Below, in pieces: positions 9,143 to 21,290 of a stretch of 64,000 nt of DNA. Source of the stretch: Selaginella tamariscina (Eukaryota > Streptophyta > Lycopodiopsida > Selaginellales > Selaginellaceae). The first letter of the stretch is position 1, and each line of letters opens with the position of its first letter. A program made the position numbers and the translations under genes. Under the pieces are notes generated by a model. It was given only the letters and a program-made list of their open reading frames with translations. It was not told the origin of the DNA and searched no databases. The stretch spans positions 62,001 through 126,000 of the forward strand of contig PUQB01000143.1 of NCBI GenBank assembly GCA_003024785.1, read 5' to 3'.

Positions 9143-11583
9143 CATAGTTACCGCGAACTTTTCCGACCTACAAACCCGACCTAGCCGACCTAGGTTGCGA
9201 CAGTTTAAAAAAATTCCCGACCTAGGTTGGAGGTTTCAAAAGATAAAAGATAAAGAAATGTAAAAGAAAATAAATTAACATAATTCCAAATACAAAAAAA
9301 AATTAACTTACATCATAAAAAAATAAAAAACTAATAATCTAACTCGGGCTCAGCCACTTCTTCTTCCATGGTTTCTTCATCATCCTCCTCTTCATGTTCT
9401 TCTCCTTATATTGGAGCTTGAGGAGTAGTCACTACTTCAGGATTCATTTCTATATTTTCAAAATAATCTTGTAAATCAACAAGTCTCTGCCACTGAGGTT
9501 CAAGTTCAAGTGCTTTTAAATCAATCTCAGTATATGTGCAACCATCTCGTTCAACACGTTCTAACAAACGTGTGTTTGCATGAATAAAAACCAACATTTT
9601 TAAGTTGGATGGTAGCAATCGATTACGTCGTTTTGTTTGTATCAAGTTCCAACTACTCCAATTTCTTTCACAAGGAGAAGCACACACTCCTTGGCTCAAT
9701 AAACGAAAAACACACTTTTGTAGCTCTGGCATAGCATTCCCATATCTTTCCCACCAGCTCACACCTGTTCTCATCATCTTTGAACGCCTAACAGCTTCAT
9801 CACTCATACTAACATTCTCACGTCTTCGAAATTTCCCCCATTGGTTATCAATTTTGTCATAAAGTTCCATATCCCCTTGACAATATCTACGTAAGTATTG
9901 AAGCCAATTTTCAGATGCCATCCCATTCAATGGTGTGATATCCATATATGCAGGATGCACTGCATAAGCTGCTCCATGCAAAATAGAATGCATCATATCC
10001 CAACGTGCAGGTCGTCCACCATGACGTTCCTTCATAATGGCCTTGATGCTTACTATTTTGTTAACACACAGTATATGTTCATTAGCAACATTATCTAATC
10101 CTTCCATCATACGTTCCATCGCCTCATAAATTAAGCCACTAGTAGCACCCTCTCGATAGCAAGCCTCAACACCTTCAATTAAAACAAGAATCTCTTGACA
10201 ACTATCAAGAAATGCATCATTTAAAATTCGTCGTCGGATGCGCAATCCAGTAGCTGTTTTTGACCATTGTGAAGAGTTCCACTCATCACTAACAACCATC
10301 TTCCGTAAACCATTCAAAATCTCTGGGTGCATCAGTTGTGAAATCACTATAAACATATATGCAAATCGTGTTTCTGCATGTTTCAAAAGCTCCCTTAAGC
10401 TGAATTTCCGGAATAAGGCAAGCAACCGTGGCTTTTTTGTAATGTACGAAACAATCTCTGTACAACTTTCTATGATCGGAGTTGCTCAATCCAATCTTCC
10501 AATATCCTCCAATGCCAAATCCAACACATGGCATACACATCGGCCATGTAAGATATGAGGGAATTCTTGTTGCATTAAATTCCCCATAGCCACACAATTT
10601 GATGCATTATCCGTCACAATTTGCACCACATTTTCCACACCAACTTCCATGATCACTTCTCTCATTTGTTCCCAAAGCCAAGCTCCTGTTTTTTCGACAC
10701 CACCACTATCAATAGCTTTCCAAAATACGCTATCTTGAATAGATGTCACCATGAAGTTGATTATAGCACGCCTCCGAATATCAGACCATCCATCTGTGAC
10801 AATGGTGCAACCATACTTTGTCCATCCCTCTCGAAATTGACCAAGTTTACGATGAACTTCTTCATATTCTTCCTTAAGATGTCTTGTTCTTAAGGATTCG
10901 TAACCAAGTACTCGTGCAGAAGCTCCTGGGTCAGCTTCAGAAATTGCTTGCACCATTTTATTCATGCTTCTACTCTTAATGACATTGAATGGAATTGCAT
11001 TGGCATAAAAGAACCTCCGAATTGCATTATTCATCAATTTATACTTTTGATCGTTGAGCATACTAGGGACAGTTCCCTCCCCAAAGCTTCTTTTTCTAGA
11101 TCCAGAAGGGTTGCTTGTTGTTGAAGGCCCAACTCTATCAGATCCCATGCTTGATGCAGATGCCTCTTGCATATGCCCACTCTGGGCATCTGCTGTTAAC
11201 TGTGGAAAAGTAGATCTTGCTGCATTCTTCACATTTTCTGGCACATTTGGTGAATGACAACAATCAATACTATAGCCAGGAACTCCTCCAAGGTGCGCTT
11301 TGATCCTTTGTGGCCCTCCTCCATACTCATTTCCACAAAAATTACATGTCCATCTAGATACACCTTTACCTTTGGCAAATTGCCTTAACTTTTTTTACAT
11401 ATTCCCATGCCCAATCATCCTTCATGATGGTTTGAATGCACAAAAGTCCCTAAATCCTGCTCAAATTGCTATCTGTTGATTTCTTTAGGGCTTTTTTTTA
11501 GGGCATTTTTTAATTTCCAAACAATTCCGACCTAGGTCGGAAAAGTTTTAAAAAACCACCGACCTAGGTCGGTGGTAACTATG
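9143..11583 (-). mobile_element. hAT-superfamily DNA transposon
   Basis: The ends are CATAGTTACCGCG (9143) and its imperfect inverted partner CACCGAC...GGTGGTAACTATG (to 11583). The 8-bp target duplications are AACAGCTC (9135-9142) and AACAACTC (11584-11591), differing at one base, as expected for hAT. Subterminal copies of CCGACCTAGGTCGG sit at both ends (about 9163-9230 and 11527-11573). The only gene is the transposase below. The element sits inside Copia RNase H. Confidence 0.93.
9406..11425 (-). pseudogene. hAT transposase with BED zinc finger, DUF659 and dimerisation domain, frameshifted
   Basis: The likely start is MKDDWAWEYVKKV at 11425. After a one-base shift in a T run near 11390 comes a BED-type zinc finger (WTCNFCGNEYGGGPQRIKAHLGG). 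A frame of 252 codons (11244-10486) follows with a DUF659 catalytic region (TIVTDGWSDIRRRAIINFMV, IVTDNASNCVAMG, CVCHVLDLALEDIG). The frame then shifts between about 10490 and 10430, and the remaining 339 codons (10425-9406) contain LLKHAETRFAYMFIVISQL and the hAT dimerisation signature CASPCERNWSSWNLI...RNRL. The protein would excise and reinsert the element. At least two frameshifts make this copy non-autonomous, unless they are sequence errors. Confidence 0.88.
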
Positions 11584-12773
11584 AACAACTCCATCTCTCG
11601 GGTCAAACTCAATTGACCATGGTTGACTCTTCCATACGTGAGACTGAAGCTTGTTGTACCTCACAAGTACCTCATGATCCGCTTCACTGCAGACTAGTGA
11701 GCTGCTCCTGGATTCTCTAGAAACCTGGAGACTACTCCCACTGCAAATGCCAAGTCTGGCCTCGTGGAAATGGCAAGATAAATCAAACACCCGACTGCTT
11801 GTCGATAGGGCATTTGGGCCATCTCCAACCTCTCCTCCTCAGACTGCAGTTGTTGCAAATGATTGAGCTGAACGTTGGTTTCCATGGGAGTACTAACTGG
11901 CTTGCAATCATGCATGGAAAACTTGTGAAGAACCTCCTCCACGTAGTGCTTCTAAGAGAGTTGAATGATCCCCGTTGCACGAGCTCGGATGATCTGAATC
12001 CCCAAGCAAAAGGACAGTGCTCCAGCTGCTGAGATTTCAAATCGTGAGTGGAAAGCTTGCTCAATATACTGAACCAAACCAATCTCACTAGCAGCCATTA
12101 TGTTGTCATCCACATATAAGGGTAGAAGCACAAATGCCGAGCAGTGATGGAAAACATATATGTTCCCATCAGCAAAGGTTTTCCTGAAACCAATAGAGAT
12201 GAGAAAGCTATCCACGTGCTTGTACCATGCTCTCGGGGACTGTTTGAGCCCGTACAAGGCTCGCCGAAGACGACAAACTTTGTCTTCCTGTCCTGGCTGA
12301 ACAAAACCTTCAGGTTGAGAGGTGTACACCTCCTCTCGAAGCTTCCCATACAGGAAAGCGGTCTTCACATCAAGCTGGTGGAGTTCCAAGTCGTGGCTGG
12401 CTGCAAGCCGAAGAAGGAGACGAATTGAAGTCATCTTTACCACTAGTGAAAACGTCTCCGAGAAATCTACACTTGCAAGCTGGGAAAATCCTCTAGCCAC
12501 AAACCTGGCTTTGTAACTGAGAATCTCGCCTTGAGCATCCAGCTTGCGTTTGAACAACCACCGAGTACTCACCAGCTTGCGACCTGCTGGAAGTATAACC
12601 AAATCGCAAACTCGGTTCTTCTGAAGCGACTGGAACTCCTCCTTCATTGCAACCTTCCACTGAGCTGCTTCATTCAAGTTGGAGAGCTTCACACACTGTT
12701 TGAGGCTCTTGAGGCAACTTGCTGGCATTGCCAACTGCAGTGAAAAACATGTAGGAAGACTCCTCTGCTTCAC
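11584..12773 (-). pseudogene. Copia reverse transcriptase region of pol
   Basis: On the minus strand I see LVSTRWLFKRKLDAQGEI, QLDVKTAFLYGKLREEVYTSQ, CRLRRALYGLKQSPRAWYK and the catalytic PLYVDDNIMAASE, which are the diagnostic Ty1/Copia RT blocks. Next comes the linker to RNase H (VGCLIYLAISTRPDLAFAVGVVSRF). A frame break near 11950 separates the RT block from the linker. The hAT insertion truncates the 3' side. Confidence 0.92.
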
Positions 12774-14290
12774 GAGCTTGCTGGGATTTGTAACTCACTC
12801 TCCCACTTTGCGTGATTGTGTTGATGGGACGAGTTTCTGGTGTTGGAGCCACCACTGGTGCTCCCTGCACCTCTGCTGGAGCTGGAGTATCCACTGGAGC
12901 TCCATGCACCAGCTCTGGAGCATAATCCAGCTCCAAAGTTGGAATCTGCTCCTCCTCCTGTGGAGCATCAATGAAGAGGTTGAGAAGTGAGCCCTCTTCA
13001 AAGGGATTTGTTGAGTCCTCAATGAAGGAAGATCCTAGAGTTCGAAAGGCCGGTTGATTTTGCTCAGAATTTTTAAAAACTTGAGAATCTTCTTGTAGAT
13101 CTGGGGTTTGTGGTTCCTGATGTGGTACAACCAGTGGAGCCTGAGGGTCTTGCGAAGCTTGAGCTGGTGGAGCCCGTACCTGGGCAACCTGAGAGTCATC
13201 GCTCTCCTCCTCCTCGAGAAGAACATATTCCACCAGATTAACTGCAACCCTAAACTGATCCTTGTAAAACCAATTCTCATTAAATTGTACATCTCGACTA
13301 ACAATAAGTGTGTTCTTCTTCTCTGGATTAATCAACCTATGCGCCTTGCTCTCATGACAATATCCTGCCATGATGCAGCATATACTCTTGGGCTCCAACT
13401 TCCTGTGAAGAGCATCCGGAACATGAGCAAAAGCCATGCACCCGAAAACTTGGAGATGCTTCAAACTTGGTCGATGCCCAATCCAGTGTGTGAAGGGAGC
13501 CTCTCCACTTAAACTCGACGAAGGAAGAAGGTTTCTTATATAACCTGTGGTGTTCAAAGCCTCCCCCAGTAGCTGAGAGGTGCTCCTGCATGTATTAGCA
13601 TGCAACGTGTGCTCTCCATCAAGGTGCGATTCATACGTTCTGCTACACCGTTTTGTTGAGTGGAGTAAGGAGCTGTGTACTGTTGCTAAATCCCAACCTC
13701 ATTGCACAACTGCACAAATTCTCGAGATCGATATTCTCCTCCTCGGTCGCTCCTGAGAACCTAAATCCTCAGCCCACTCCACACATTCTCTGCTGCATTC
13801 TTGAAAGTCTTAAAACTTTCAAGAACCTCTGACTTCAAATGCAGTAACTTGAGGACTATGTAACGTGTATAATCATCTATAAACGTCACAAAATACCTCT
13901 TCTTGCTTAGAGACTGAACATGCATGGGCCCGCAGACATCAGAATGCACCAACTCCAGTGGTCGAGTCATTTTATTGTAGATGCCCGAACTGGGGAATGG
14001 CTGTCGATGCTGACGACCAAATGAACAAGCCTCACATAACTGGAGACTCTCTCCCACAACGTGTAGCTCCTCAAGATGAGCCTGATCTTGAGCTACTGCC
14101 TTGATCGCAGCTTCATGAGCATGTCCAAGTCGCATGTGCCAGAGTTGAATGCTGCCTCGTTTGGCTAAGAAAGCTTGTTCTTGCTGAACTACGAGCTCGG
14201 CATCAAGCTTATACAAGCTAGCATATCTAAGGCCTCTAGCCAAATGAACTCCTTGCTTGTCTGTGTATGTAATGCCTGTTTCATCCACAA
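12670..14290 (-). pseudogene. Copia GAG-pre-integrase and integrase region
   Basis: The minus strand contains a GAG-pre-integrase/HHCC zinc region (LWHMRLGHAHEAAIKAVAQ, LCEACSFGRQHRQPFPSS). The integrase core follows (LVHSDVCGPMHVQSLSKKRY, FVTFIDDYTRYIVLKLL), then its C-terminal part (LLGEALNTTGYIRNLLPSS, FGCMAFAHVPDALHRKLEPKS, AHRLINPEKKNTLIVSRDVQF) and a Glu/Pro-rich linker. A frame break at about 13610-13760 removes the stretch between the two core aspartates and the catalytic glutamate. The solo LTR at 14302 separates this segment from the protease. Confidence 0.9.
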
Positions 14291-14301
14291 CTCCTCACAG
14301 A

Positions 14302-15186
14302 TGTCAAGCCACGATCCAGGAACCAGGAAGTGAGCAGGATTTCGAGAACATGAAGGCTTGACTCAGGAACCGGATAAGGAGTAGGATAGGAACTTGGAAC
14401 TCAGGAACAGAACAAGGAGTAGGACAAGGAACAAGATAGGAACTGGAGCAGGATAGCAGGACAAGGAGCTGGATAGGAACCGGAGCAGGATAGCAGGACA
14501 AGGAGCAGGATAACAAGACAAGGAGCTAGATAGGAACAGGAGCAGGATAGGAACCAGAGCAGGATAGGAACTAGGAACTTAGGAGTAAGACATGGAGCAG
14601 GATAGGAACTGGAGCAGGATAGCAGGACAAGGAGCAGGATAGGAACTGAAACAGGATAGCAAGACAAGGAACTGGATAGGAACTAGAGCAGGATAGCAGA
14701 ATAGGAACTGGGAACTCAGGAATCAGGAGCATGACATGATTCAGGAGCGAGACAAGAACATGACAGGATCCAGGAGCAAGACAGGAACAGGATAGGATCC
14801 GGGAGCAGAATAAGATTCGAGAGCAAAACAAGAGCAGGAGGCAAAGAGCGAGACAAGAATGAGACAAGAACAAGAAACAAGAATGATCGTAGAATGACTG
14901 GTGTTGATTGTAACTGATTGTATAACAATTAGGTCGGAGCTTTTATGCTCACAACTCCAAGCTAATCTAGTCATGAGTCTAATCTAGTCATGAGCTAAGA
15001 ATAGTGTCCCTTATCCTCTAGGCATATCCTGTAGCATATCCTATAGGCATATCCTATAGGAATATCCTATAGGTATATCCTGTAGGAATATCCTGCAGGC
15101 ATATCCTGTAACCCGTATCCTGTATCCGAAATCCTGCATCCTGTATTCTGTATCCGGAATCCTGTATCCTATATCGGGTTGTGACA
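14302..15186 (-). repeat. Solo LTR of a Gypsy element
   Basis: The 885-bp segment begins TGTCAAGCCACGATCCAGG and ends GGGTTGTGACA. It is flanked by ACAGA (14297-14301) and GCAGA (15187-15191), a 5-bp target duplication with one change. Removing the LTR and one TCTGC copy restores an open Copia frame (VDAGL-RG-VVDETGITYTDK on the minus strand). Its near twin at 61030-61608 is the 3' LTR of the Gypsy element at the window end, which identifies the family. Internally it holds degenerate tandem repeats of GGAGCAGGATAGGAACT (about 14330-14880) and of ATATCCTGTAGGC/GTATCCTGTATCC (15010-15175). Confidence 0.9.
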
Positions 15187-15436
15187 GCAGACCGGCATCT
15201 ACAATCTTGCCCATTGAGAACAGAGTATGGCTCAGGAGAGGAACGTAGAACATGTTCTGGACCTTAACCACCTCACCACTAGCCAGGCGAATTTCCACTG
15301 TGCCGACTCCAGCAATCTCCATTGGTGAACTTCGGCTGTCTCTAGAAATCACACCATCTTGCTTAGAGAGAGCTCGAAAAGTTTTGAACGCGGAGAGAAC
15401 TGGTGTGTAGTGGCTGGTTGCGCATCTATCATGCAA
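15187..15436 (-). pseudogene. Copia protease region
   Basis: The minus strand reads ATSHYTPVLSAFKTFRALSK, then a central block (GVISRDSRSSPMEIAGVGTV) and VQNMFYVPLLSHTLFSMGKI, the Copia aspartic-protease region between gag and integrase. The residues before ATSH are damaged (DRCATSH instead of a D-S/T-G-ATSH site). The 13.8-kb element is inserted exactly at this active site. Confidence 0.88.
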
Positions 15437-15457
15437 GTTGTAACTAAAATGGGCATG
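15437..15457 (+). repeat. Left terminal inverted repeat of the 13.8-kb element
   Basis: GTTGTAACTAAA followed by ATGGGCATG. It pairs with 29172-29192 with one mismatch (A/G at position 13). Confidence 0.85.
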
Positions 15458-15917
15458 GCTATAGTCCCATTTCCTAATAATTAGCAATTTTAGCTATTTA
15501 ATTAGCATTTTCTAATATTAAAGGAATATTCTTTAGAATATATGTTTGAAAACAAATATTCTTTAGAATATTCTATTTTGTATTCGACCCTTTAATAAAT
15601 TATAGCATTCATTGAACAAAAATTAATAACATTATAAAAGTAGAAGGTATTAAATTATATAATATATTGCCTAATATAACAATTAAGGAAGAGCATAAGA
15701 GGTACATTATATAAATATTGATGTTGTTATTAAAATATTAATATTTAAATATAACATTATTAATTAAAAATTTGTAGTAGTAATATATATATAATATAAA
15801 ATCCTATAATAATATAGTCAATCTTCCATATCTTTTTTAAATTTATATAGTTAAGTAAACAATTTGGTACTATTATTAAAGAGTTTATAATAATTATGAA
15901 TATTAAATATATGATTT

Positions 15918-18900
15918 TTATAATTTTGTAATTGCTTTAAGCTTCAGAAAACATACATTCCCTTGCAGTTTTGTTAATGTGACTTTATCAACGCTTCTTG
16001 ACATCCACCCATATCGAATGGATTTAACATTTATAAAACATGCTGGGTCTTTTTGATTGGGAGACCATGTTTTCTCTAGGCATCCATTATATCTTTCGCT
16101 CTCCTTCTCGTGTCGCCTTTTTTGTGGTTTGAACCATGCAACCTTAACAATACTATTTTTTGTGATTACTTCAGGTGTGTCGATAATTTGACCCATCCAA
16201 ATAGGCTGATTATATGACGCATCTGGAGTAATGAGAACCATCATTAGTTTTTGAAGATCCTGGCAGCAATCAAAGTATGCTTTAGGTTTTTGGTTCCTTT
16301 GTCCAACAAAGTGTGGGGTTTGCACTTCCACATCACTACTGGCTTCTATGTCGTCTGTGCTCAGTGATGTCATTTCAATCTCCTCTCGCCACCTTGTTTT
16401 AGGCCAAAAAGGGTGTTGCAATTCTGTACTTGTGACAGTAGGCCCTTCCAACTCTCGAACAACAGTTCCCAATAGTAACCACATGCTTATATAGTTCTGA
16501 GTAACCAGTTGCCTTATCAGAATTCTTTGGCATCGATTTTTGAACCCATGCCACATATTTTTTGATGCCATCAATAATAACCTCTTGTTCCTTGAGCTGG
16601 GCACTCAATGGAATAGGGTCTGGTTGTCCTTCTGGAGAAGTGGCTTTCCATTCTCTCCACTTTTGAAGAGCATTAACCCCTCTTTGGTAACCACTCATGC
16701 TCTGATGGCCGTAACTTGTACTGCATAATAGGTATACCATCTCGTATAGAGAAAAAGAATTGTAGCGGCACAAGGTGACCAACTAAAGAATCACTCCCCT
16801 CTTTTATATACTCCTTGAGAAATTTTTTGAAGTCTGGCACCTCAGTCACAAGCAAAGCACAACTTTTTTTGGAGATGCAGTTTTCAAAAAGATTCATCAT
16901 ATGCGGTAAGGTAAGTGCACTTGTCCTTTTTGTAGAGTTGGAGACCTTGCTGAAGAACGCATCAATATCTTCATGAGTGTGACCAACCATAAGAAAACTG
17001 AGCGTGATTGTTTCAAACACACCTTTGGCAACAAGCATTGACAAGTATGCTAGCACATATCTAGAAAATAAAAGTAAGTATGAGCTTGAGAAACCCTTAA
17101 GTAAAATGATTTACCTATTTTGTTCTCGCCTGCACAATTATCCATTGTAAAAGCAAATGACGAGGAAGCTTATTTGATGTTGAGGACACATGTACACTAT
17201 TTGAGCTAGATCCCTCCACTGAACCTGAACTCTCAACAGGGCCATCTGTTTTTTGTGCAGGTTGCTGACAATGCCTCTCATATTCCCAAGTAGCCTCAAG
17301 TGCAGACGTGTTCATGAGAGCATTATGTAAAGGTTGAAGGTGTTGTTTCTTACTTTGAGATCACTGATAGGACTTGTCTGTGAGTGGGCTTCAAGGTTTC
17401 TGAAACACATGGCCAACGACCCAATAGTGAAATTGGAGTCGCTAGACCAATGTGGAAGTGAAAAGTGTCCATATGACTCACAACCGTGTCCATGTGTTAG
17501 CACACCTGTCAATGAAATCGGAAGTTTCATGACATTTCCAAGGCACTTTGGTGTTGCAACGAGCTTTGGAATGCTGGTCTTTGAATGATCCATCTTGTCA
17601 TGGATCAAGCACAGGTACTCTGATGGGCGTGACACAGAAAGCATGCGGTGTGCATAGTACTGAGACCGGCAAGTTTGTTGTGCAATCATGTGGGCCTCCA
17701 TCTTCTTTTGAATGGCAGTGATCTCCACCAAGGTTTTTGCACAAGCCTCTGCAGCCTTCAATGATGTACAAGTGTCACACTTGGAAAAGCTAGAGTGTTT
17801 TGCAATCTCCACATCCTTAAAATGAGTATTCCATATGTTGTTGAAGGTACCAGTGCAGATTGCTTGCAGCCCCATCAACTGAGGCACTTGTTCACATGTT
17901 CACACAGCTTCAATTGAGTGTAGATGAAGGCAAAACCTTGAGATTTTCCCTGACCCCTGCATTTGTGGTTCGGCATTTGTGAGGCATCCTGTCTGCATTT
18001 GCTTCCACAAAAGCCTTGAGTATCTCTATGGCTGCCATAATGTGAGAGCGGGTTTTGACCAACCGAGTGTTCCCATGTACTGAGGTTCGCGCTCCATCTA
18101 GCCACTCATCCCTCCGACGGTAGAACGTGGTCTTTGGGATCCCGTATATACTGTACCAAGCTTTGAAGCAGATGGCCACCTTATTAAATACCATGGATGT
18201 ACTCTGATAACCTGTGTCCGAGCCATTCCATCAATACACCCAGTTAGTGCAGCATATACAAACTCATGCCTTTGCTTTTGGGTGAGCGTACGAAAGACAT
18301 GTCTACATTGGGTAATTTCATTCCGGTCTGCCATCTGACAACACTTCTTCTTGCAGCAGTCAATCGTGGAAATGCTCGTAACACTTTCGGAAGATGTAGG
18401 ATCCATCTTACCCTCTTGCTGAAACTTGCAGGGGAAGATCTGCAACCCATGAATCGCCTTTTTCTTACAATAGGACCAATGCAAGGAACCTCTTCAAATA
18501 TGAGTTGTTCTTCCGGGTTGTTATTATTGAAATCCAACCCAGAATATGTTGAACCATCTTGCCGTCTTAATTCAGATGTTCGCCACCTCACGAGGGATCC
18601 AGGATGCAAAGTGCCATTAGGTGAAACCTCTGTCACAACTACACCCACGAAGTCGGACCCTAGTTTCTCTTCTGACACTGCTTCCATTGGATTTATAGCT
18701 GTGATGATGCCTCTCCCAACCTCAATCTCATGAAGAAAGAGAATCACCTCATCCATCACAGCAGGCAAGCCATCATCTGGAAAACTCGTGCTACTGTTTG
18801 TTTGTGACTCTGTATATTCTGTGTCAGCCTTGACTTCATCCAAATTCCACAATACAGGAGAACCCTCCTCAAATTCCATTCCGGAACCTCAACATGCTTG

Positions 18901-19055
18901 AAAATGGTGTTCACCCATACGTACACACAAGATCCTTGGGCAATATTGTGACATGATGCATTATCATCTCGAACTTCCACAGTTCCAGTGCCAACTATCT
19001 CGTTGTTCCGAAGAAGACATATTTTATCTCCAGTATTATACATATTGTCCTGCAC
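15918..19055 (-). pseudogene. Candidate DDE-type transposase (DUF7869-like), broken frame
   Basis: Conserved blocks fall in several minus-strand frames, in order. They are: GDKICLLRNNEIVGTGTVEV (about 19020); a second N-terminal block (18879-18490); a CCKKKCCQMADRNEITQCRH block with FVYAALTGC (about 18350-18240); an HTH-like segment IYGIPKTTFYRRRDEWLDGA with VHGN (about 18150-18080); a Cys cluster FSKCDTCTSLKAAEAC (about 17780); YLCLIHDKMDHSKTSIPKL (about 17600); DNCAGENK (about 17130); and FLMVGHTHEDIDAFFSKVS (about 16950). An intron at about 17061-17114 fits. The DKMDHSKT, DNCAGENK and HTHEDID blocks resemble the DUF7869-like proteins seen in mosses, lycophytes and oomycetes. I infer that the three acidic motifs are an RNase-H-fold D-D-E/D site. 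Several frameshifts are present. The function is inference; the family resemblance is from memory. Confidence 0.65.
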
Positions 19056-19195
19056 ATAAATAATTGTGTTATTTATGATATCTGTTTATGCATATTTTTA
19101 AGAAATCATAACTGCGGTTGCTTAATAATATGCATGTGCAATAATACATAATTATGTATAAAGATAATATCTCATGCTTTATTAATACAACTGAT

Positions 19196-19950
19196 GGGCG
19201 GGATTAATCCGCCACGACTCCTCGACGGATGGCGGATTAATCCCGCCGCGACTCTACCCCTTCGGAGTGAGTCGGGGATTAATCCCGCGACTCTACCCTT
19301 CGGAGGAGAGCGGGATTAATCCCCCGACTCCCATCGAAGGAGCGGGATTAATCCCGCCGCGATCCCTCGCGAGGAATCGGCGGGATTAATCCGCGCGGAC
19401 TTCCTCGTCGGAGAGAGCGGCGGGATTAATCCCGCGCAAATCCTCGACGAGGAAGAGGGGGCGGGATTAATCCCGCCACAACACTCGAAGGAGAATAGGC
19501 GGCGGGATTAATCCCGCCCACAACTCTGACGACGGGGAATAAGCGGCGGGATTAATCCCGCCCACAACTCTCTCCGAAACTATGATTTTAAAGAGATTCG
19601 GGATGAATCTTACCCACAAATATTTAAAACAGGAAGTGGTGGCGAGATTAATCCCGCCACCCCTTCTCTGCCTCCTAAAATGGTTGGCTAAATTAATCCC
19701 GTAGATAACTCTTTTCAATAAATTTAAATAACTCTCTATCAGTTGAGAGAGTTATCGGCGGGATTAATCCCGCCGCTCTTTTTAAGAGGAAAGCATTGCC
19801 CGACTAATTCTCATAGCTATCAAAGAGATGGTGGCGGGATTAATCCCGCCACTTCTTCAAAGAGGGAAAAAAAATGGCCGGATTAATCCCGCCGCCCGGC
19901 TAACCGAGAATATTAAGTTAGAAGTATATTTAAACGGGATAAATCCCTAA
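19196..19950. repeat. Palindrome array A (GGCGGGATTAATCCCGCC)
   Basis: About 15 good and 3 weak copies of the 18-bp perfect palindrome GGCGGGATTAATCCCGCC occur at intervals of about 35-70 bp. Spacers are unlike each other except for repeated CGACTC/CTCCGAAGG motifs in the first 350 bp. The array starts 140 bp upstream of the candidate transposase gene. Copies decay toward the right end (for example ACGGGATAAATCCCT at about 19935). Confidence 0.93.
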
Positions 19951-20498
19951 CAAATATATTGTAATCCTAATGCATTCCTAAATCCCTAAATTCTAAAATT
20001 TAAGAGAGAATGTAAGAGAGTGAATCTTTATAAATATATTTATAATTACTTATAAATAGCACTGAAGGCGCCGTGCTTTCCTATAAACAATAATGCACCC
20101 AATTTAATGTCGCTCCTGAGCTGATCACTAAAAGAAAAAAGAAAATCTGAAGAGTGAAAATAAAGAAATGAAGAAATCCTTGCTGGAGAAAGAACCAGAT
20201 CTGAATTTGAGTGGGAAATTAAATGCATTTTCAAATTTACATGTCAAACTAAAAATACTTATGTCGGAAATTTGAAATTTTTTAAATAATAGAAAAGAAA
20301 ATTTAAGATGAGTTGAAACAAATAACCGACAGTCTGACATATATACTCTCCAATTCCAATAAGTGTTTTAAAATTGCATTTAATGTCATTCAAGTGCTTC
20401 AAGCTGTTTAATATTACGAAATTTTTGTAATTATTTTATATTCTTAATATTCAAGTATATATTATTAATTATATTATATATATATATATATTATATAT

Positions 20499-20542
<44 letters not shown>

Positions 20543-20559
20543 TAATACAATAAATAATT
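19951..20559. other. AT-rich spacer of the 13.8-kb element
   Basis: No gene was seen. The stretch is AT-rich and ends in a (TA)n microsatellite at about 20470-20540. Confidence 0.7.
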
Positions 20560-21290
20560 GATATATTATTATGTATCATTTAAAATATATTCATAGTCTG
20601 TTTATTATTATTATTTTCTTAATTACTCGAGTAATTAATTTACATTTCCTACTATTAATGGGATATTCTTTATTATTTTCTTAATATTCAAAGAATATTC
20701 CAATATTAAACCTGATTATCATAATTAAATTAGTCTTATTCTTAAATATTTCTGTAATTATTCCACATTTGTATATATTAATGGGATTTTCTCAATTAAT
20801 TTGTTATTATTTCAAGAATATTCCTATGTTAAACCTTATTATCAATATTAAATTAATATATATTATTAAAACTATATATGACTATATATTAGATAAAATG
20901 ATGTATTATTATGTATAATTTAAAATATGTTCATAGTGTGTATATTAATATCATTTCTTAAATACTTGAGTAATTAATCTTCTTTATATTAATGGGATAT
21001 TCTTTATTTTCTTATTATTCCAAAATATTCCAATATTAAACATGATTATCATAATTAATTTAGTTAATTATTTTAGTACTTGATCTACATTTGTATATAT
21101 TAATGGGATTTTCTCAATTAAATTCTTATTATTTCAAGAATATTCCAATGTTAAACCTTATTATCAATATTAAATTTATATATTATTAAAACTATGTATG
21201 GCTATATATTAAATAAAATCATATATTATTATGTAAATATGTTTATAGTGTGTTTATTAATATTATTTTCTTAATTATTCGATGTTTGTT
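20560..21290. repeat. AT-rich tandem duplication, period about 360 bp
   Basis: Two full units and a partial third share blocks in the same order: TATTATTATGTATCATTT, then ACTCGAGTAATTAAT, then ATTAATGGGATATTCTTTA, then ATTCCAATATTAAACCTGA. Unit 1 starts near 20560, unit 2 near 20915, and a remnant lies at about 21225-21285. A shorter internal repeat of the TTAATGGGATTTTCTCAATT block lies at about 20790 and 21100. Confidence 0.8.

Noticed and set aside
14304-14974. Leu/Ser/Cys-rich minus-strand frames that look like signal or membrane proteins
   Set aside because: They translate the GGAGCAGGATAGGAACT tandem repeat of a Gypsy LTR, and the same text appears at 61030-61400.
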